A stretch of 64,000 bases of DNA from Streptomyces liliiviolaceus (GTDB taxonomy: Bacteria > Actinomycetota > Actinomycetes > Streptomycetales > Streptomycetaceae). Below, in pieces: positions 43,291-52,035 of the stretch (the first letter of the stretch is position 1; each line of letters begins with the position of its first letter). The stretch spans positions 3,596,001-3,660,000 of the forward strand of contig NZ_JAGPYQ010000001.1 of NCBI RefSeq assembly GCF_018070025.1, read 5' to 3'. A program made the translations under genes and the position numbers. The notes under the pieces were generated by a model. It did not search any database. It saw nothing but the letters and a program-made list of their open reading frames with translations, and was not told the DNA's origin.

Positions 43291-44053
43291 CCACCGTCTC
43301 CTTGTCGTGGTCGTCGGGCCGGTCCAGGTCGTGGGCCGGTGTGTCGGCGGATCCCGTGGACACCACGACCGCGCCTTCGGGGGCCTCGCTGCACACCGCC
43401 ACGACCGTGGTCCCGGCCTCGGTCAGGGACCGCAGCAGCGCCCAGACCTCGGTCCGTTCGGCGTCCGGGAGCTTCAGGTCGGTGTCGTCGATGCCGAGCA
43501 GCCGGGGGCGGCCGATCAGGGCGAGGGCCACGGACAGCCGCAGCGCCTCCAGGCGCTCCAGGTCCCGAACGGCGGTCCTGGAACCCTTGGGCAGGGTCGC
43601 CGGGTCGAGTCCGGCGGCGGCCAACGCGGTGTCGACCCGCAGCCGGGCCTCCGTCAGCCGCTCCTGCCGCGGTCGCAGCAGCCCGCGCACGGAGCCGCCG
43701 AACCGCCGTTGCAGCAGTGCGCGCTCCCGGAGGTGCTCGGCGACGGACAGCGCGGGCTCCAGGTCGGTGACGCCGGGCACATGCGCCGGCGCGCTGACCC
43801 GGCGGACCGCCGCCATCTGCTTCGGCAGCTCGAAGAGCCCCACTCTCGCGTGTCCCTCGGTGGGCTTCATCCGTCCGGTGAGCGCCAGCAGCAGACACGT
43901 ACGGCCCGAGCCCGACGGTCCCTCGACCGCGATCAGCGAGCCGGGCTCCGCGTCGACGTCCACGCCGCGGAACGCCCAGCCGCGGGGTCCCCTGAGCCCG
44001 AAGTCCTCGGCCGTGACGCCGAGTCCGTGCGGACCGTCCACAACTTCCCCCAC
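43262..44053 (-). CDS. Degenerate ABC-type ATP-binding protein
   Basis: ABC ATPase-like protein of 263 aa, but key catalytic residues deviate. Walker A reads GPSGSGRTCL (Lys replaced by Arg), the LSGGQ signature is unrecognisable in RDLERLEALRLSVALALIG, Walker B is RLLGIDDTD with Asp where the catalytic Glu belongs, and the H-loop His is absent in VVAVCSEA. The fold order is otherwise ABC-like. It probably serves the YhgE partner, whose gene it overlaps by 29 bp. The start is GTG 44053 or GTG 44041. The frame continues to 44152, but that would cross the promoter operator. Confidence 0.75.
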   Translation of the reverse strand: MGEVVDGPHGLGVTAEDFGLRGPRGWAFRGVDVDAEPGSLIAVEGPSGSGRTCLLLALTGRMKPTEGHARVGLFELPKQMAAVRRVSAPAHVPGVTDLEPALSVAEHLRERALLQRRFGGSVRGLLRPRQERLTEARLRVDTALAAAGLDPATLPKGSRTAVRDLERLEALRLSVALALIGRPRLLGIDDTDLKLPDAERTEVWALLRSLTEAGTTVVAVCSEAPEGAVVVSTGSADTPAHDLDRPDDHDKETVDALAETGRA

Positions 44054-44105
44054 CCTCCGGGTCCTTCGGCCGTTTCTCGCACCGGCCGAAGCGCAAAGTT
44101 TTTGA

Positions 44106-44119
44106 ACTGACTGGTCAGT
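44106..44119. promoter_or_regulatory. TetR-type operator in the ABC-YhgE-TetR promoter
   Basis: ACTGACTGGTCAGT is a perfect palindrome (ACTGAC-TG-GTCAGT). On the minus strand it sits between TTGCAC (-35 candidate) and AACTTT (-10 candidate, spacing 17). That is ideal for repression of the operon by its own TetR product. Confidence 0.7.
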
Positions 44120-44252
44120 GCAAAAGCTACTCCGAACCTTTGAGCGAAGCAAAAGCGCAGGTCAGAACGGATTGTCAGTGGCATACCGCACGATAAGCAC
44201 ATACGGCATCTCCCGTCGGAGTGTGCCGTCACACGACGACAGGAGGTTCGTC

Positions 44253-44873
44253 ATGGCCAGCTCATCCGCAGCCGCCGCCCGTCGGCGCCGCGCCACCGGC
44301 CCTGCCCCCTCACTGACCGGACCGGCGAGCGACGTGCATCCCGTGCTCCGCCGTTCCACGGCCCCGCCCGCCGCCCTCGATCTGCTCGCCCAGGCTCGCG
44401 CCGGACTCGACGAGGCGGCCCTGCTGGAAATGCCGAACGACCGGTACGCGACGGCCCATCTGGCCGCCCTGCGCACCGCCGCGGCCGTGCTCGCCGCCCG
44501 CGGCCGGCCCGAGACCACCGAGAGGCGCCGGGCCAAGATCCGGAGCGCTTGGGAAGTGCTGCCCGAGATAGCGCCCGAACTCGCCGAGTGGAGCGTGCTG
44601 TTCGCCTCGGGAGCCCGCCGCCGGGCCCGCGCGGAGGCCGGCATCCAGGGCGCCGCCAGCATCCGGGACGCCGACGACCTGCTGCGTGACGTGGCGATGT
44701 TCCTCCGCCTCGTCGAACGCATGCTGGTGCTCCAGCCGGTGCTGCCGCAGCCGCGGCACGAGGGCGGGCAGGGAGGGCAGGGCGGGCATGGTCTCCAGGG
44801 CGGTCAGGCCGCCCTGGAGACCCGGATCGTGCCGGGGCCCCGGGACGTGACGGACGTCCCGGACGCGGGCTGA
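44253..44873 (+). CDS. SAV_6107-type HEPN domain protein
   Basis: Soluble helical protein of 206 aa of the actinobacterial SAV_6107 HEPN family. The core runs PAALDLLAQARAGLDEAALLEMPNDRYATAHLAALRTAAAVLAARGRPE and then WEVLPEIAPELAEWSVLFASGARRRARAEAG. It lacks the RX4-6H nuclease motif of toxin HEPN proteins. The N-terminal 35 residues are Ala/Arg-rich, and the C-terminal 45 contain a GGQGGQGG low-complexity stretch. AGGAGG at 44241-44246 fixes ATG 44253. It is divergent from the ABC-YhgE-TetR operon. No antitoxin-like partner is adjacent. Confidence 0.8.
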   Translation: MASSSAAAARRRRATGPAPSLTGPASDVHPVLRRSTAPPAALDLLAQARAGLDEAALLEMPNDRYATAHLAALRTAAAVLAARGRPETTERRRAKIRSAWEVLPEIAPELAEWSVLFASGARRRARAEAGIQGAASIRDADDLLRDVAMFLRLVERMLVLQPVLPQPRHEGGQGGQGGHGLQGGQAALETRIVPGPRDVTDVPDAG

Positions 44874-45130
44874 TGACGATGAGGGGGCCTGGACCCGGAC
44901 CCCGTCCGGCTGTCCACCCGGCTGCCCAGCCGTGGTTCCCGGCCGGATGCCCGCCGGGGCGTCCGGGCCGGTGAGGGGCGTGCGTCCGGCGCGCGAGACG
45001 GGGGGCCGGGCAGCGGGCGTGAGGCAATAGGGTTGGGATGCCTGAATCTCCCCGGCGCCGGACACGGCGGGGGAGGTATGCCCATCGCTCCGCCGTACCG
45101 AGGCGGTGCCGCGCCGAGGAGTCAACTGCC

Positions 45131-45958
45131 GTGTCGGACCCGATGCGCCCGCCCGTCTCCCACCGCCGCCCTGAATCGGCGTCGCCGCGCTCCGGCCCCT
45201 CCAGTCCCCGTGCCTCGCTCCGTACGGCCGTGGTCTGGGACGTTCTGAAGGACGCCCTCGACCGCCGGGTCAAGGCCACGGGCCGGGAGTCGCTGGACGT
45301 GCTCGACACCGGAGGCGGCAGCGGCAACTTCGCGGTGCCCGTGGCCCGGCTCGGCCACCGCGTCACCGTCGTGGACCCCAGCCCGAACGCGCTGTTCGCA
45401 CTGGAGCGCCGGGCCGCCGAGGCGGATGTCGCCGACCGCGTCCAGGGGGTCCAGGGCGATGCCCACGGCCTCTTCGACGTCGTCGAGCGCGGCGGCTACG
45501 ACGCGGTGCTGTGCCATGGCGTCCTTGAGTACATGGACGACCCCGCCGAGGGCCTGCGCAACGCCGTCGGCGCGCTGCGTGCCGAGGGCGTGCTGAGCCT
45601 GCTCGCCGCCGGACTGGGCGGCGCCGTGCTCGCGCGGGCCCTCGCCGGACACTTCACGGAGGCCCGCCAGGCCCTCAGTGACCCGGACGGCCGCTGGGGC
45701 GAGGGTGATCCTGTTCCGCACCGCTTCACGGCCGACCAGCTCACCGCTCTGGTCGAGGCCGCGGGCCTCGGCGTGGCCTCGGTGCACGGCGTCCGGGTCT
45801 TCGCGGACCTGGTCCCCGGGGTCCTCGTGGACACCGAGCCGGGCGCCCTGGACGCCCTGCTGAAACTGGAGACCGCGGCCGCCGAACTCGCCGCCTTCCA
45901 CTCTGTTGCCACGCAGCTTCATGTGCTCGGTGAGACGCGGGAGTCGCACGAGGGGTGA
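45131..45958 (+). CDS. SAM-dependent methyltransferase (class I)
   Basis: Methyltransferase of 275 aa with the SAM-binding glycine motif LDVLDTGGGSGNFAVPVARLGHRVTVVDPSPNAL, motif II GDAHGLFDVVERGGYDAVLCHGVLEYMDDP and a C-terminal all-alpha/beta cap. It resembles CmoA/UbiE-like small-molecule methyltransferases. The substrate is unknown. GTG 45131 is chosen because GAGGAG lies 9 nt upstream and the sequence before it is Arg-rich and not conserved-looking. TAGGGT at 45028-45033 may be the -10 box, giving a ~90-nt leader. Confidence 0.85.
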   Translation: MSDPMRPPVSHRRPESASPRSGPSSPRASLRTAVVWDVLKDALDRRVKATGRESLDVLDTGGGSGNFAVPVARLGHRVTVVDPSPNALFALERRAAEADVADRVQGVQGDAHGLFDVVERGGYDAVLCHGVLEYMDDPAEGLRNAVGALRAEGVLSLLAAGLGGAVLARALAGHFTEARQALSDPDGRWGEGDPVPHRFTADQLTALVEAAGLGVASVHGVRVFADLVPGVLVDTEPGALDALLKLETAAAELAAFHSVATQLHVLGETRESHEG

Positions 45959-46156
45959 GCCGCCACCCGCGTCGCACCGCTGATCAGGGGCGCGACAGCA
46001 GATGGAGTACGCCACAGGCCCCCCGATCGGGCGCTCGGAGCCGTATGATCGGGGGAGACCGTCCGGCATGACGGGCCGGTCGCTGGGGAATCTACGCCTC
46101 AGTGGATCGGAAAGCCATGGCGGGTTCCGGTTGGCGAATTGGCGCAGAGGGGCGGG

Positions 46157-46185
46157 TTTCACGGGGGCGATTCCCTGCCTATCCT
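46157..46185 (+). promoter_or_regulatory. Promoter of the DUF3040 gene
   Basis: TTTCAC at 46157-46162 and TATCCT at 46180-46185 with a 17-bp spacer make a good vegetative promoter. It would give a ~40-nt leader containing GAGGAGG before GTG 46234. A second TATGAT occurs at 46043-46048 in the same gap. Confidence 0.5.
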
Positions 46186-46233
46186 GAAGGGGACCCCCGG
46201 TCGCCCCGGCGACTGCACGATGAGGAGGACGCC

Positions 46234-46638
46234 GTGCCGCTCTCGGAGCACGAGCAGCGAATGCTCGAGCAGATGGAGCGAGCGCTGTACGCCGAAGATC
46301 CCAAGTTCGCGACAGCGCTTGAGGGAAGCGGGCTGCGTACGTACACCCGGCGACGGGTCTACCAGGCGGTCGCCGGCTTCCTCGTAGGTATCGCGCTCCT
46401 CATGGCCGGAATGGTCGCACAGCAGATCTGGGTCAGCGTGGTGGGTTTTCTCGTCATGCTGGGCTGCGCGGTGCTCGCCGTCACCGGTTGGCGCAAAGCC
46501 CCCAAGCCGGGTGAACAGCCCGCGGCGGGTGCGCCGGGTGCTCCGCAGGCCCGTCGTCAGGGTCGGCAGCGGCGCTCCATGATGGACCGCATCGAACAGC
46601 GCTGGCAGCGGCGCCGTGACGAGCAGGGCGGCCAGTAG
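46234..46638 (+). CDS. DUF3040 membrane protein (dcw-linked)
   Basis: Protein of 134 aa matching DUF3040, an actinobacterial family conserved near the division/cell-wall cluster. N-terminal LSEHEQRMLEQMERALYAEDPKFATAL is the family hallmark. Two transmembrane helices follow (YQAVAGFLVGIALLMAGMVAQ; WVSVVGFLVMLGCAVLAVTGW), then a basic, Gln/Arg-rich tail. The function is unknown. Strong GAGGAGG at 46222-46228 sets GTG 46234. It ends convergent to the transglutaminase gene. Confidence 0.88.
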   Translation: MPLSEHEQRMLEQMERALYAEDPKFATALEGSGLRTYTRRRVYQAVAGFLVGIALLMAGMVAQQIWVSVVGFLVMLGCAVLAVTGWRKAPKPGEQPAAGAPGAPQARRQGRQRRSMMDRIEQRWQRRRDEQGGQ

Positions 46639-46672
46639 CCCACCGGGTTCAGGCCGAGCAGACGCACGCAAG

Positions 46673-46705
46673 AAGGGGTGACCACCGCCGAGGTGGCCAC
46701 CCCTT
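46673..46705 (+). terminator. Terminator behind DUF3040
   Basis: Arms 46673-46686 and 46692-46705 pair over 13 of 14 positions around a 5-nt loop, 35 bp past the DUF3040 stop. The rest of the 308-bp gap to the transglutaminase gene shows only GC-rich sequence with repeated GCCGCCCGGC words and the next hairpin. Confidence 0.75.
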
Positions 46706-46883
46706 CGGCGTGCCCGCCGCCGGTGTGGCCGGCCGCCCCGCCCCGACGGTCGGCGTGAAGCCGCCCGGCTTCCGTGCCGCCCAGCGCCAAGCCGCCCGGC
46801 GAGACAGCCGGCCGAACGCCGCGCCCGCCCGGTGAGACAGACCGCCCACCAGCGCCGGGCCCGCCCGGCGCGGAGCCGTGACG

Positions 46884-46927
46884 CGAGGAGGGGCGCCGAC
46901 CCGGTCCGGGTCGGCGCCCTCCTCGCT
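46884..46927 (-). terminator. Terminator of the MoxR-DUF58-transglutaminase operon
   Basis: Arms 46884-46903 and 46909-46927 are exact complements apart from one bulged base, with a 5-nt loop, 19 bp past the transglutaminase stop. It is one of the strongest hairpins in the window. Confidence 0.85.
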
Positions 46928-46946
46928 GCCTCGGTTCGGCAGTCGG

Positions 46947-49445
46947 TCAGCCCCCGCTGCCGCCCTGTTCCGACGGGCGGCGGAGCAGGGCCGTCCAGCG
47001 GGCCGCGGCGCGGTACTTCAGCGCGTGCCACCTCGCGGAGGCCGCCCACACCACCCGGACGGACGAGCGCGGTGCGAGCAGTGCGCGCAGGCGCGTGCCG
47101 CGGCTGGCGGTGGCCCGCAGGCCCTGGGTCATCCGGCGGACATCGGCGCTCAACCCCGGGGTCGGCCGGGGGGCAGGCGCGTACAGGACCTGCTCCACCG
47201 CGTCGGCGATCCGGTGGACGGAGGCCGCGGCCTCCGGCTCCAGATGCCCGACGCGGACGATCCGCGCCGCCGCCTTGCGCGGAGTCTGCGACTCGTCGGG
47301 CGGAATACCGAAGTCCCACGCCGTGTCACTGACCTCCTGCCAGGCCTCCAGCGCGACGGCCGCGGTACGGGCCTCGCCCCGGCCGTGCGATTCGAGCCGG
47401 ACGTCCCGCGCCCCGCCGGCACCGTCGTCCTGCCCGGCCGCCGACGCGGCCCCTCCGGTGTCCGCGGTGAGCCAGTTGTGCGAACCGAGCCGCACCGACC
47501 GGGTCCGCATCCGCCACAGCATCGGCAGCAGCGGCAGCGTGCCCACGGCGAGTCCGCCCGCGAGCCACAGGAGCAGGGACAGCCACCACGGCGGATCGTC
47601 GTTCGTCGCGCCGAACGCCGCCTGCGGGGAGTCGCTGGCGCAGGGCTGCTCCAGCTTCTTCTCGGCCGCCGAGCACTCCTCGCTCCCCGAAGGGGCGGCG
47701 GAGGGCGCCGTGGACGAGGAACGCGACGGCGCGTCCGGGTCGGGGACGGTCGCGCCGGGCGTGTCCGTGCGGGTGTACTCGGGGACCGAGCCCCGGTTCG
47801 GCGTCGGCTCGAAGCGGGTCCAGCCCACGCCCTCGAAGTACAGCTCGGGCCAGGCGTGCGCGTCCCGCAGGCCCACCGACATCGTGCCGTCCGACTTGGG
47901 CGAACCGGGCGTGAAGCCCACCGCGACCCGGGCCGGTATGCCCAGCGTGCGGGCCATGGAGGCCATCGCGAAGGAGAAGTGGACGCAGAAGCCCTCCTTG
48001 TCCCTGAGGAAACGCGCTATCGCCTGGGAGCCGCTGCCGACCTTCACCTCCGTGTCGTACGTGAAGCCGCCCTCCAGGGCGAACCAGTCCTGCAGCTTCA
48101 CCGCGCGCTCGTAGTCGTTGGCCGCGTCCGCCGTGATCTCCCGTGCCGTCGTGGCCACCACCGGCGGCAGCGAGTTCGGCACCTTGGTGAACTCGCGCCT
48201 CAGCACCTCCGGCGCCTCGGGCGCGTTCGCGAGCTGATCCGCGGTCGGCTGCACGATCAGGCTCTTGACCGTGTACTCCTGGCCGCGGGTCGTCTGGCCG
48301 TGGTCGCCGACGAGCGTGCGGCCCACCGGCTCGAAGCGCCACTTGCCGTTGATGCCCACCTGGCTGGCCGGGTAGGGCAGCGGCAGCCAGTCCTGCGCGT
48401 ACCAGTCGGCCGCCGAGATCCTCGTCTGCACCTCGGTGCGCTGGACGTCGTCACTGAGGCCGGGCGGTGTCGGGAACGACCCCGGCACGTCCTCGACATG
48501 ACGCTTCGCGGGCTTCCACGCCGTGCCGTCGAACTCGTCGAGCGAGACGATCCGCAGATAGAGGTTCTGCGTCTCCTCGGAGTTGGTGCGGTAGGACATG
48601 ACCTCGCGGTCCTCGTCCACGTTCAGGCTGTCGCTGAGCGAGACCAGCGGGTTCACCGCGGAGATCGTGTTGCCCCCGCCGGAACCCGCGGCGACGCCCG
48701 TGCGAGCGGCGTCCAGCAGCCCGCCGTCGAGCGCGGGCAGGGCGAGCGGGACGACCAGTGCGACGCCGAGCGCGACGGCGCCGATGCGCCGTCCCGTACG
48801 GACCGGCGCGGTCGGGCTGCCCGAGGGATCCCCGCCCGGTGTGCGGGGCCCGCCGCCGAAGACGCGCCCCCACTGCGAGAGCCGGTCACGTCCCTCGGCC
48901 AGCAGCAGCACCAGATATCCGGTGGCCGCCAGCAGGAACCAGATCCATCCGGCGCCGCCGTCCGCGAGACCCGCGGCGACGGAGTACAGCGCGAGCAGCG
49001 GCAGCCCGGCGGGGGCGGCGCTGCGGAACGTCACCGCGAGCGCGTCCACCGCGAGGCCGATCACCACGACCCCGCCGACCATCATCAGACGGATGCCGTC
49101 GGAGAGCGGCGCCGGGATCGAGTACCTGCTGACGTCGTCGGCGCCCGCCTGCAGCAGCTCGCCGAAGTAACGGAAGACATCGGGGCCGGGCAGCAGCCCG
49201 GCTATGGCGTGCTCCCGGGCGAACGACAGGGTCAGCAGCATCAGGGTCACGAGTGCCTGGACCGCGATCGTCAGCGGCCGTGCGAGCGGCACCCGCCGGG
49301 CCGCCGCGCCCACCGCGGTCTGCACCGCGACCAGGAACGCCGCCTGGAGGAACCAGCTCGCCGGATCGACCAGCGGCAGCAGCGCGCAGGACGCCATCAG
49401 GGTCGCCGCCGCGGCGCACAGCGCCAGTCGCGCGCGCCCGCTCAT
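46947..49445 (-). CDS. Transglutaminase-like membrane protein (DUF3488)
   Basis: Membrane protein of 832 aa. An N-terminal DUF3488 block of about six to seven helices (residues ~1-230) precedes an extracytoplasmic transglutaminase-like domain with the catalytic Cys in KEGFCVHFSFAMASMARTLGIPARVAVGFTPG, His in DAHAWPELYFEGVGWTRFEPTP and a following Asp. Another helix (WWLSLLLWLAGGLAVGTLPLLPML) and a cytoplasmic DUF4129-like tail close the protein. It forms an operon with MoxR and DUF58. The ATG at 49445 overlaps the DUF58 stop (ATGA). The complex may crosslink or process cell-surface proteins. No substrate is known. Confidence 0.92.
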   Translation of the reverse strand: MSGRARLALCAAAATLMASCALLPLVDPASWFLQAAFLVAVQTAVGAAARRVPLARPLTIAVQALVTLMLLTLSFAREHAIAGLLPGPDVFRYFGELLQAGADDVSRYSIPAPLSDGIRLMMVGGVVVIGLAVDALAVTFRSAAPAGLPLLALYSVAAGLADGGAGWIWFLLAATGYLVLLLAEGRDRLSQWGRVFGGGPRTPGGDPSGSPTAPVRTGRRIGAVALGVALVVPLALPALDGGLLDAARTGVAAGSGGGNTISAVNPLVSLSDSLNVDEDREVMSYRTNSEETQNLYLRIVSLDEFDGTAWKPAKRHVEDVPGSFPTPPGLSDDVQRTEVQTRISAADWYAQDWLPLPYPASQVGINGKWRFEPVGRTLVGDHGQTTRGQEYTVKSLIVQPTADQLANAPEAPEVLRREFTKVPNSLPPVVATTAREITADAANDYERAVKLQDWFALEGGFTYDTEVKVGSGSQAIARFLRDKEGFCVHFSFAMASMARTLGIPARVAVGFTPGSPKSDGTMSVGLRDAHAWPELYFEGVGWTRFEPTPNRGSVPEYTRTDTPGATVPDPDAPSRSSSTAPSAAPSGSEECSAAEKKLEQPCASDSPQAAFGATNDDPPWWLSLLLWLAGGLAVGTLPLLPMLWRMRTRSVRLGSHNWLTADTGGAASAAGQDDGAGGARDVRLESHGRGEARTAAVALEAWQEVSDTAWDFGIPPDESQTPRKAAARIVRVGHLEPEAAASVHRIADAVEQVLYAPAPRPTPGLSADVRRMTQGLRATASRGTRLRALLAPRSSVRVVWAASARWHALKYRAAARWTALLRRPSEQGGSGG

Positions 49446-50794
49446 GAGAGACCGCCTCCCGCCGTGCTGCCCGTGGACGCGACCCCGTTGCGCTGTCGGT
49501 CCGCCTCCCGCCACAGGTCGGCCAGGCCGACGCCCGGTGGGACGGCCACAGCGGTCCAGCCCGCCTCACGCAGCATCCGAAGCCACTCCTCGCCCTGTTC
49601 GTCGGGGGTGCCCCGCACCCATGCCCCGCTGTCCAGCAGGAAGGCGATCGCCCCGCCACTGCGCTGGCGCATCTTGGCGAGCACCGACGCCTGCTCCTCG
49701 TCCAGGTCGCCGAGGAAGGCCACCAGCAGTCCTTCGTTGCCGCCGCGCAGCACTTCGTACGCCCGGGACAGGCCCGTACCGTCGGAGTGGTCGATCACCG
49801 CGAGGGTGTCCATCATCAGCCCCGCCGCGTCCGCCGACTCCTGGCTGGCCCCGGCGAACCCGTCGGCGCCCTCGCCGGGCACCGAGGTCCCGGTGTCGGT
49901 CAACAGACGTACCGAGAAGCCCCGTTCGAGCATGTGCACCAGCGTCGACGCGGTGCCGGAGACGGCCCATTCGAAGGCCGAGTCGGGGCCCGCGCCGTCG
50001 AAGGCGATGCCCCGGGTGTCGAGGAGCACCGTGCAGCGGGACCGCTGCGGCTGCTCCTCGCGGCGCACCATCAGCTCGCCGTACCGCGCGGTCAGCCGCC
50101 AGTGGACCCTGCGCAGGTCGTCGCCGTAGCGGTACCCGCGCGGGATCACGTCGTCCTCGCCCGCCAGCGCGAGCGAGCGCTGCCGCCCGTCGCCGTACCC
50201 CTTCGCCTCGCCGGTCAGCCGGACCGGCGGCAGGGGCTCCACGCGCGGGACGACGGTGAGGGTGTCGAAGGTGGAGAAGGAACGGGTCAGCTCGCACATG
50301 CCGAAGGGGTCGCTGAGCCGCAGTTGCAACGGGCCCAGCGGGTAGCGCCCGCGCAGGTCCGAACGCACGCGGTACGACACCTCGCGCCGGCCGACCGCCT
50401 CGACCCGGTCCAGGACGAAGCGGGGCCGCGGCCCCAGCACGTACGGCACCCGGTCCTGGAGCATCAGCAGCCCGGTGGGCAGCCGCGAGACGTTGTCCAT
50501 CCGCAGATGGACCCGTGCCTCGGAGCCGGCCGGCACCCGCGCGGGGGAGAGCCGGCGGCTGCCGGCGACCCGGTAGCGCGTGCGGTACAGCACGGCCGTG
50601 CAGATCAGCGGCAGGACGGCGAGCAGGAGTCCGACCCGGAGCAGATCGCTCTGCCCCAGGACGTACGCGCAGACGGCGGCCGCGATGCCGGCGGCCAGGA
50701 ACGACCGCCCGCGGGTGGTGAGCCCGGCGAGAGCCGTGCGCATCCCGCCCCGGTCCTCCTCCGCGGACGCCGCGGGCATCCCCCCGCCCGTCAT
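49442..50794 (-). CDS. DUF58 (vWA-like) membrane protein
   Basis: Protein of 450 aa with two N-terminal helices (SFLAAGIAAAVCAYVLGQ; LLRVGLLLAVLPLICTAVLY). A beta-rich segment follows (ARVHLRMDNVSRLPTGLLML...). The DUF58 hallmark is DDVIPRGYRYGDDLRRVHWRLTARYGELMVRREE, followed by a von Willebrand A-like domain (RCTVLLDTRG). In MoxR-DUF58-transglutaminase operons it is thought to be a partner of the MoxR chaperone. Start ATG 50794 overlaps the moxR stop codon (TGATG). Confidence 0.92.
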   Translation of the reverse strand: MTGGGMPAASAEEDRGGMRTALAGLTTRGRSFLAAGIAAAVCAYVLGQSDLLRVGLLLAVLPLICTAVLYRTRYRVAGSRRLSPARVPAGSEARVHLRMDNVSRLPTGLLMLQDRVPYVLGPRPRFVLDRVEAVGRREVSYRVRSDLRGRYPLGPLQLRLSDPFGMCELTRSFSTFDTLTVVPRVEPLPPVRLTGEAKGYGDGRQRSLALAGEDDVIPRGYRYGDDLRRVHWRLTARYGELMVRREEQPQRSRCTVLLDTRGIAFDGAGPDSAFEWAVSGTASTLVHMLERGFSVRLLTDTGTSVPGEGADGFAGASQESADAAGLMMDTLAVIDHSDGTGLSRAYEVLRGGNEGLLVAFLGDLDEEQASVLAKMRQRSGGAIAFLLDSGAWVRGTPDEQGEEWLRMLREAGWTAVAVPPGVGLADLWREADRQRNGVASTGSTAGGGLS

Positions 50795-51831
50795 CACAGC
50801 CTCCGGGGCGGCTGCTGGCCGAAGGCGGACGTGCCCCGGCCCATCGCCGGGCCGCCCGGCGCCGGGGGCGCCGCGGGCACGGCCGTGCGCTGGAGGATCT
50901 CCAGGACGACCTGCTCGGCCGTACGACGGTTCAACTGGGCCTGGGCGGTGGGCAGCAGCCGGTGTGCCAGGACCGCCACGGCGAGAGCCTGCACGTCGTC
51001 CGGCAGTGCGTAGTCCCGGCCGCTCAGAGCGGCGGAGGCCTTCGCGGCGCGCAGCAGATGGAGCGTCGCGCGCGGCGAGGCGCCGAGTCTCAGGTCCGGG
51101 TGGCTGCGCGTGGCACCGACCAGGTCGACCGCGTACCGGCGGACCGGTTCGGCGACGTGGACCGTGCGGACCGCGTCGATGAGCTTGACGATCTCGTGCG
51201 CGTGCGCCACCGGCTGCAGGTCGTCCAGCGGGGAGGCCCCGCCGTGGATGTCGAGCATCTGCAACTCGGCGTCGGCGCTGGGATAGCCGATGGAGACCCG
51301 GGCCATGAATCGGTCCCGCTGCGCCTCCGGCAGGGGATAGGTGCCCTCCATCTCGACCGGGTTCTGCGTGGCCACCACCATGAAGGGGCTGGGCAGCTCG
51401 TAGGTGTGCCCGTCGATGGTGACCTGGCGCTCCTCCATGGACTCCAGGAGCGCCGACTGGGTCTTGGGCGACGCGCGGTTGATCTCGTCGCCGATCACGA
51501 TCTGCGCGAAGATCGCCCCCGGTTTGAACTCGAACTCCCTGTTCTGCTGGTCCCAGATGGACACCCCGGTGATGTCCGAGGGCAGCAGGTCGGGCGTGAA
51601 CTGAATACGTCGCACCGAGCAGTCGATGGACCGCGCGAGTGCTTTGGCCAGCATGGTCTTGCCGACGCCGGGGACATCCTCGATGAGCAGATGTCCCTCG
51701 GCGAGCAGTACGGTCAGCGAAAGCCGTACGACCTCAGGCTTGCCCTCGATCACTTCCTCCACCGAACTGCGGACTCTCTCCACAGTGGCGGTCAGATCTG
51801 TGAGGCTCGCTCGATCGTCATAGGTCGTCAC
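50794..51831 (-). CDS. MoxR-family AAA+ ATPase
   Basis: Chaperone-like AAA+ ATPase of 345 aa. It has Walker A EDVPGVGKTMLAKALA, Walker B IVIGDEINRASPKTQSALLESMEE, sensor 1 VVATQNPVEMEGTYPLPEAQRDRF and the C-terminal lid with ASPRATLHLLRAAKA (sensor 2 Arg). It is first in the operon with DUF58 and transglutaminase genes. MoxR proteins typically activate or insert metal into vWA-domain partners. AGGAGG 6 nt before GTG 51831 fixes the start. Confidence 0.95.
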   Translation of the reverse strand: MTTYDDRASLTDLTATVERVRSSVEEVIEGKPEVVRLSLTVLLAEGHLLIEDVPGVGKTMLAKALARSIDCSVRRIQFTPDLLPSDITGVSIWDQQNREFEFKPGAIFAQIVIGDEINRASPKTQSALLESMEERQVTIDGHTYELPSPFMVVATQNPVEMEGTYPLPEAQRDRFMARVSIGYPSADAELQMLDIHGGASPLDDLQPVAHAHEIVKLIDAVRTVHVAEPVRRYAVDLVGATRSHPDLRLGASPRATLHLLRAAKASAALSGRDYALPDDVQALAVAVLAHRLLPTAQAQLNRRTAEQVVLEILQRTAVPAAPPAPGGPAMGRGTSAFGQQPPRRL

Positions 51832-52035
51832 CCGGCCCTCCTCGGCCCGTTCTTTCTCCGGGCCGACACGCTGCGATGCGAACCGGCCCACCCCGAACAC
51901 GGACGCCACGCGTGAAAAGTTCCGCGCGACGCCACACACGCATTCTTGTTGCCGTTACCGGTTCGTGTCATCCGCCTGTGGATAACTGGCCGTGATATGT
52001 CGGCTCTTGCGCTTTATGGCCGGGTCCCACTGGCG

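Noticed and set aside
44054..44152. Longer N-terminus of the ABC-like protein up to 44152
   Set aside because: It would place coding sequence over the TetR operator and promoter boxes, and the extra residues are not family-like.
44253..44873. Toxin-antitoxin module built on the HEPN protein
   Set aside because: The RX4-6H nuclease motif is not seen and no small MNT-type partner is adjacent.
44880..45030. RNase P RNA gene (rnpB)
   Set aside because: The conserved core elements of type A RNase P RNA are not recognisable in this or the other gene-free gaps.
46878..50129. 1083-aa open frame on the plus strand
   Set aside because: Antisense to the transglutaminase and DUF58 genes, rich in Arg/Gly/His with no recognisable motif.
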